In this document: positions 6,275-6,806 of the stretch, piece by piece
Position numbering within the stretch: position 1 is the first letter of the stretch
Layout: every line of letters starts with the position of its first letter
Source of the DNA: Nitrososphaeraceae archaeon
Lineage (GTDB): Archaea; Thermoproteota; Nitrososphaeria; Nitrososphaerales; Nitrososphaeraceae
Direction of reading: 5' to 3'
NCBI GenBank assembly: GCA_021155845.1
Contig: JAJNBK010000081.1
Location: 1 to 6,806 of the forward strand
Length of the DNA stretch: 6,806 bases
The notes under the pieces: generated by a model
The model's database searches: none
Seen by the model: the letters and a program-made list of their open reading frames with translations, nothing else
Told to the model about the DNA's origin: nothing
Program-made: the position numbers and the translations under genes

Positions 6275-6806
6275 AAAACATGGGCAAAGTGTTCATTTGC
6301 GGCGCAGGACCCGGTGATCCAAAGTTAATCACCGTCAAAGCAATGGAACTTTTGAAACATTGTGATGTTGTACTTTATGATAGATTAGTTAGCAAAGACA
6401 TTATTAATCAAATTCCTGCTGAATCCGAAAAGATCTATGTTGGAAGAGCAGTAGGCGATTCGACAACCCATCAGGACAATACAAATATTCAAATGGTGAA
6501 GCTTGCTAAACAAGGAAAGAGGATTTTGCGACTGAAGGGGGGAGATCCATTTATCTTTGGAAGAGGAGGAGAAGAGGCCGAATTTCTTTTTGATAATGGT
6601 ATTGACTTTGAAATAATTCCTGGAATTTCTTCTGCTATAGGGGCTGCTGCTTATGCTGGGATTCCATTAACACATAGGCAATATGCATCGTCTCTTGCAA
6701 TTGTTACTGGTCATGAAGATGAGAATAAGGCTGAATCAATTGTCAAATGGGATAGATTAGCAGATGCTGCAGATACCATTGTAATACTCATGGGAATAGA
6801 GAAGTT
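6271..6806 (+). CDS. cobA: uroporphyrinogen-III C-methyltransferase (SUMT), 3' end outside window
   Basis: It transfers two methyl groups from S-adenosylmethionine to C2 and C7 of uroporphyrinogen III, giving precorrin-2, the substrate of the dehydrogenase encoded first in this operon. The 178 visible residues carry the N-terminal GAGPGDPKLIT (11-21), LYDRLV (35-40), the strongly conserved RLKGGDPFIFGRGGEE (87-102), PGISSAIGAAAYAGIPLTHR (117-136), VTGHE (145-149) and the start of the VILMG strand (171-175). These are the SAM- and substrate-binding motifs of SUMT and they distinguish it from the precorrin-specific CbiL/CbiF enzymes. The family is about 240-260 residues, so some 65-80 are missing at the right edge. 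The C-terminus could also be fused to HemD, as in some bacteria, which cannot be seen here. Confidence 0.93.
   Translation, partial: MKNMGKVFICGAGPGDPKLITVKAMELLKHCDVVLYDRLVSKDIINQIPAESEKIYVGRAVGDSTTHQDNTNIQMVKLAKQGKRILRLKGGDPFIFGRGGEEAEFLFDNGIDFEIIPGISSAIGAAAYAGIPLTHRQYASSLAIVTGHEDENKAESIVKWDRLADAADTIVILMGIEK

Overview
The window looks like the chromosome of an ammonia-oxidising archaeon of the Thaumarchaeota (Nitrososphaeria). This rests on an archaeal RadA recombinase, archaeal-type tetrapyrrole enzymes, short overlapping genes, TTG starts and an AT-rich base composition. A low-GC lineage such as Nitrosocosmicus or Nitrosopumilus would fit, but the genus is inference and cannot be settled from this sequence alone.

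Layout. Bases 1-686 (minus strand) hold the first two thirds of a radA-type recombinase gene that runs off the left edge. Bases 687-1136 are an AT-rich divergent intergenic region with promoter-like boxes and short repeats but no convincing gene. From 1137 to the right edge, six plus-strand genes follow in one probable operon: precorrin-2 dehydrogenase (1137-1805), hemA (1805-3094), hemB (3081-4085), a broken hemL (4141-5327), hemC (5324-6274) and the start of uroporphyrinogen-III C-methyltransferase (6271 onward). All junctions overlap except hemB-hemL, which has a 55-base gap.

How the genes work together. HemA and HemL turn glutamyl-tRNA into 5-aminolevulinate, HemB makes porphobilinogen, and HemC makes hydroxymethylbilane. 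A HemD (not in the window, possibly just past the right edge) would close the ring to uroporphyrinogen III. The methyltransferase and the dehydrogenase then give precorrin-2 and sirohydrochlorin, the branch point for siroheme, cobalamin and the siroheme-dependent archaeal heme route.

The most notable observation is in hemL. An internal deletion at about 4909-4911 removes roughly 35-40 codons, including the segment that carries the PLP-binding lysine, and shifts the frame. Neither reading frame nor ribosomal frameshifting can restore the missing part. Because all neighbouring genes are intact, this is either a very recent mutation or an assembly error. A second point is that the RadA has an unusually short N-terminus with a TTG start and lacks the first helix-hairpin-helix segment. 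I found no clearly novel multi-gene system here.
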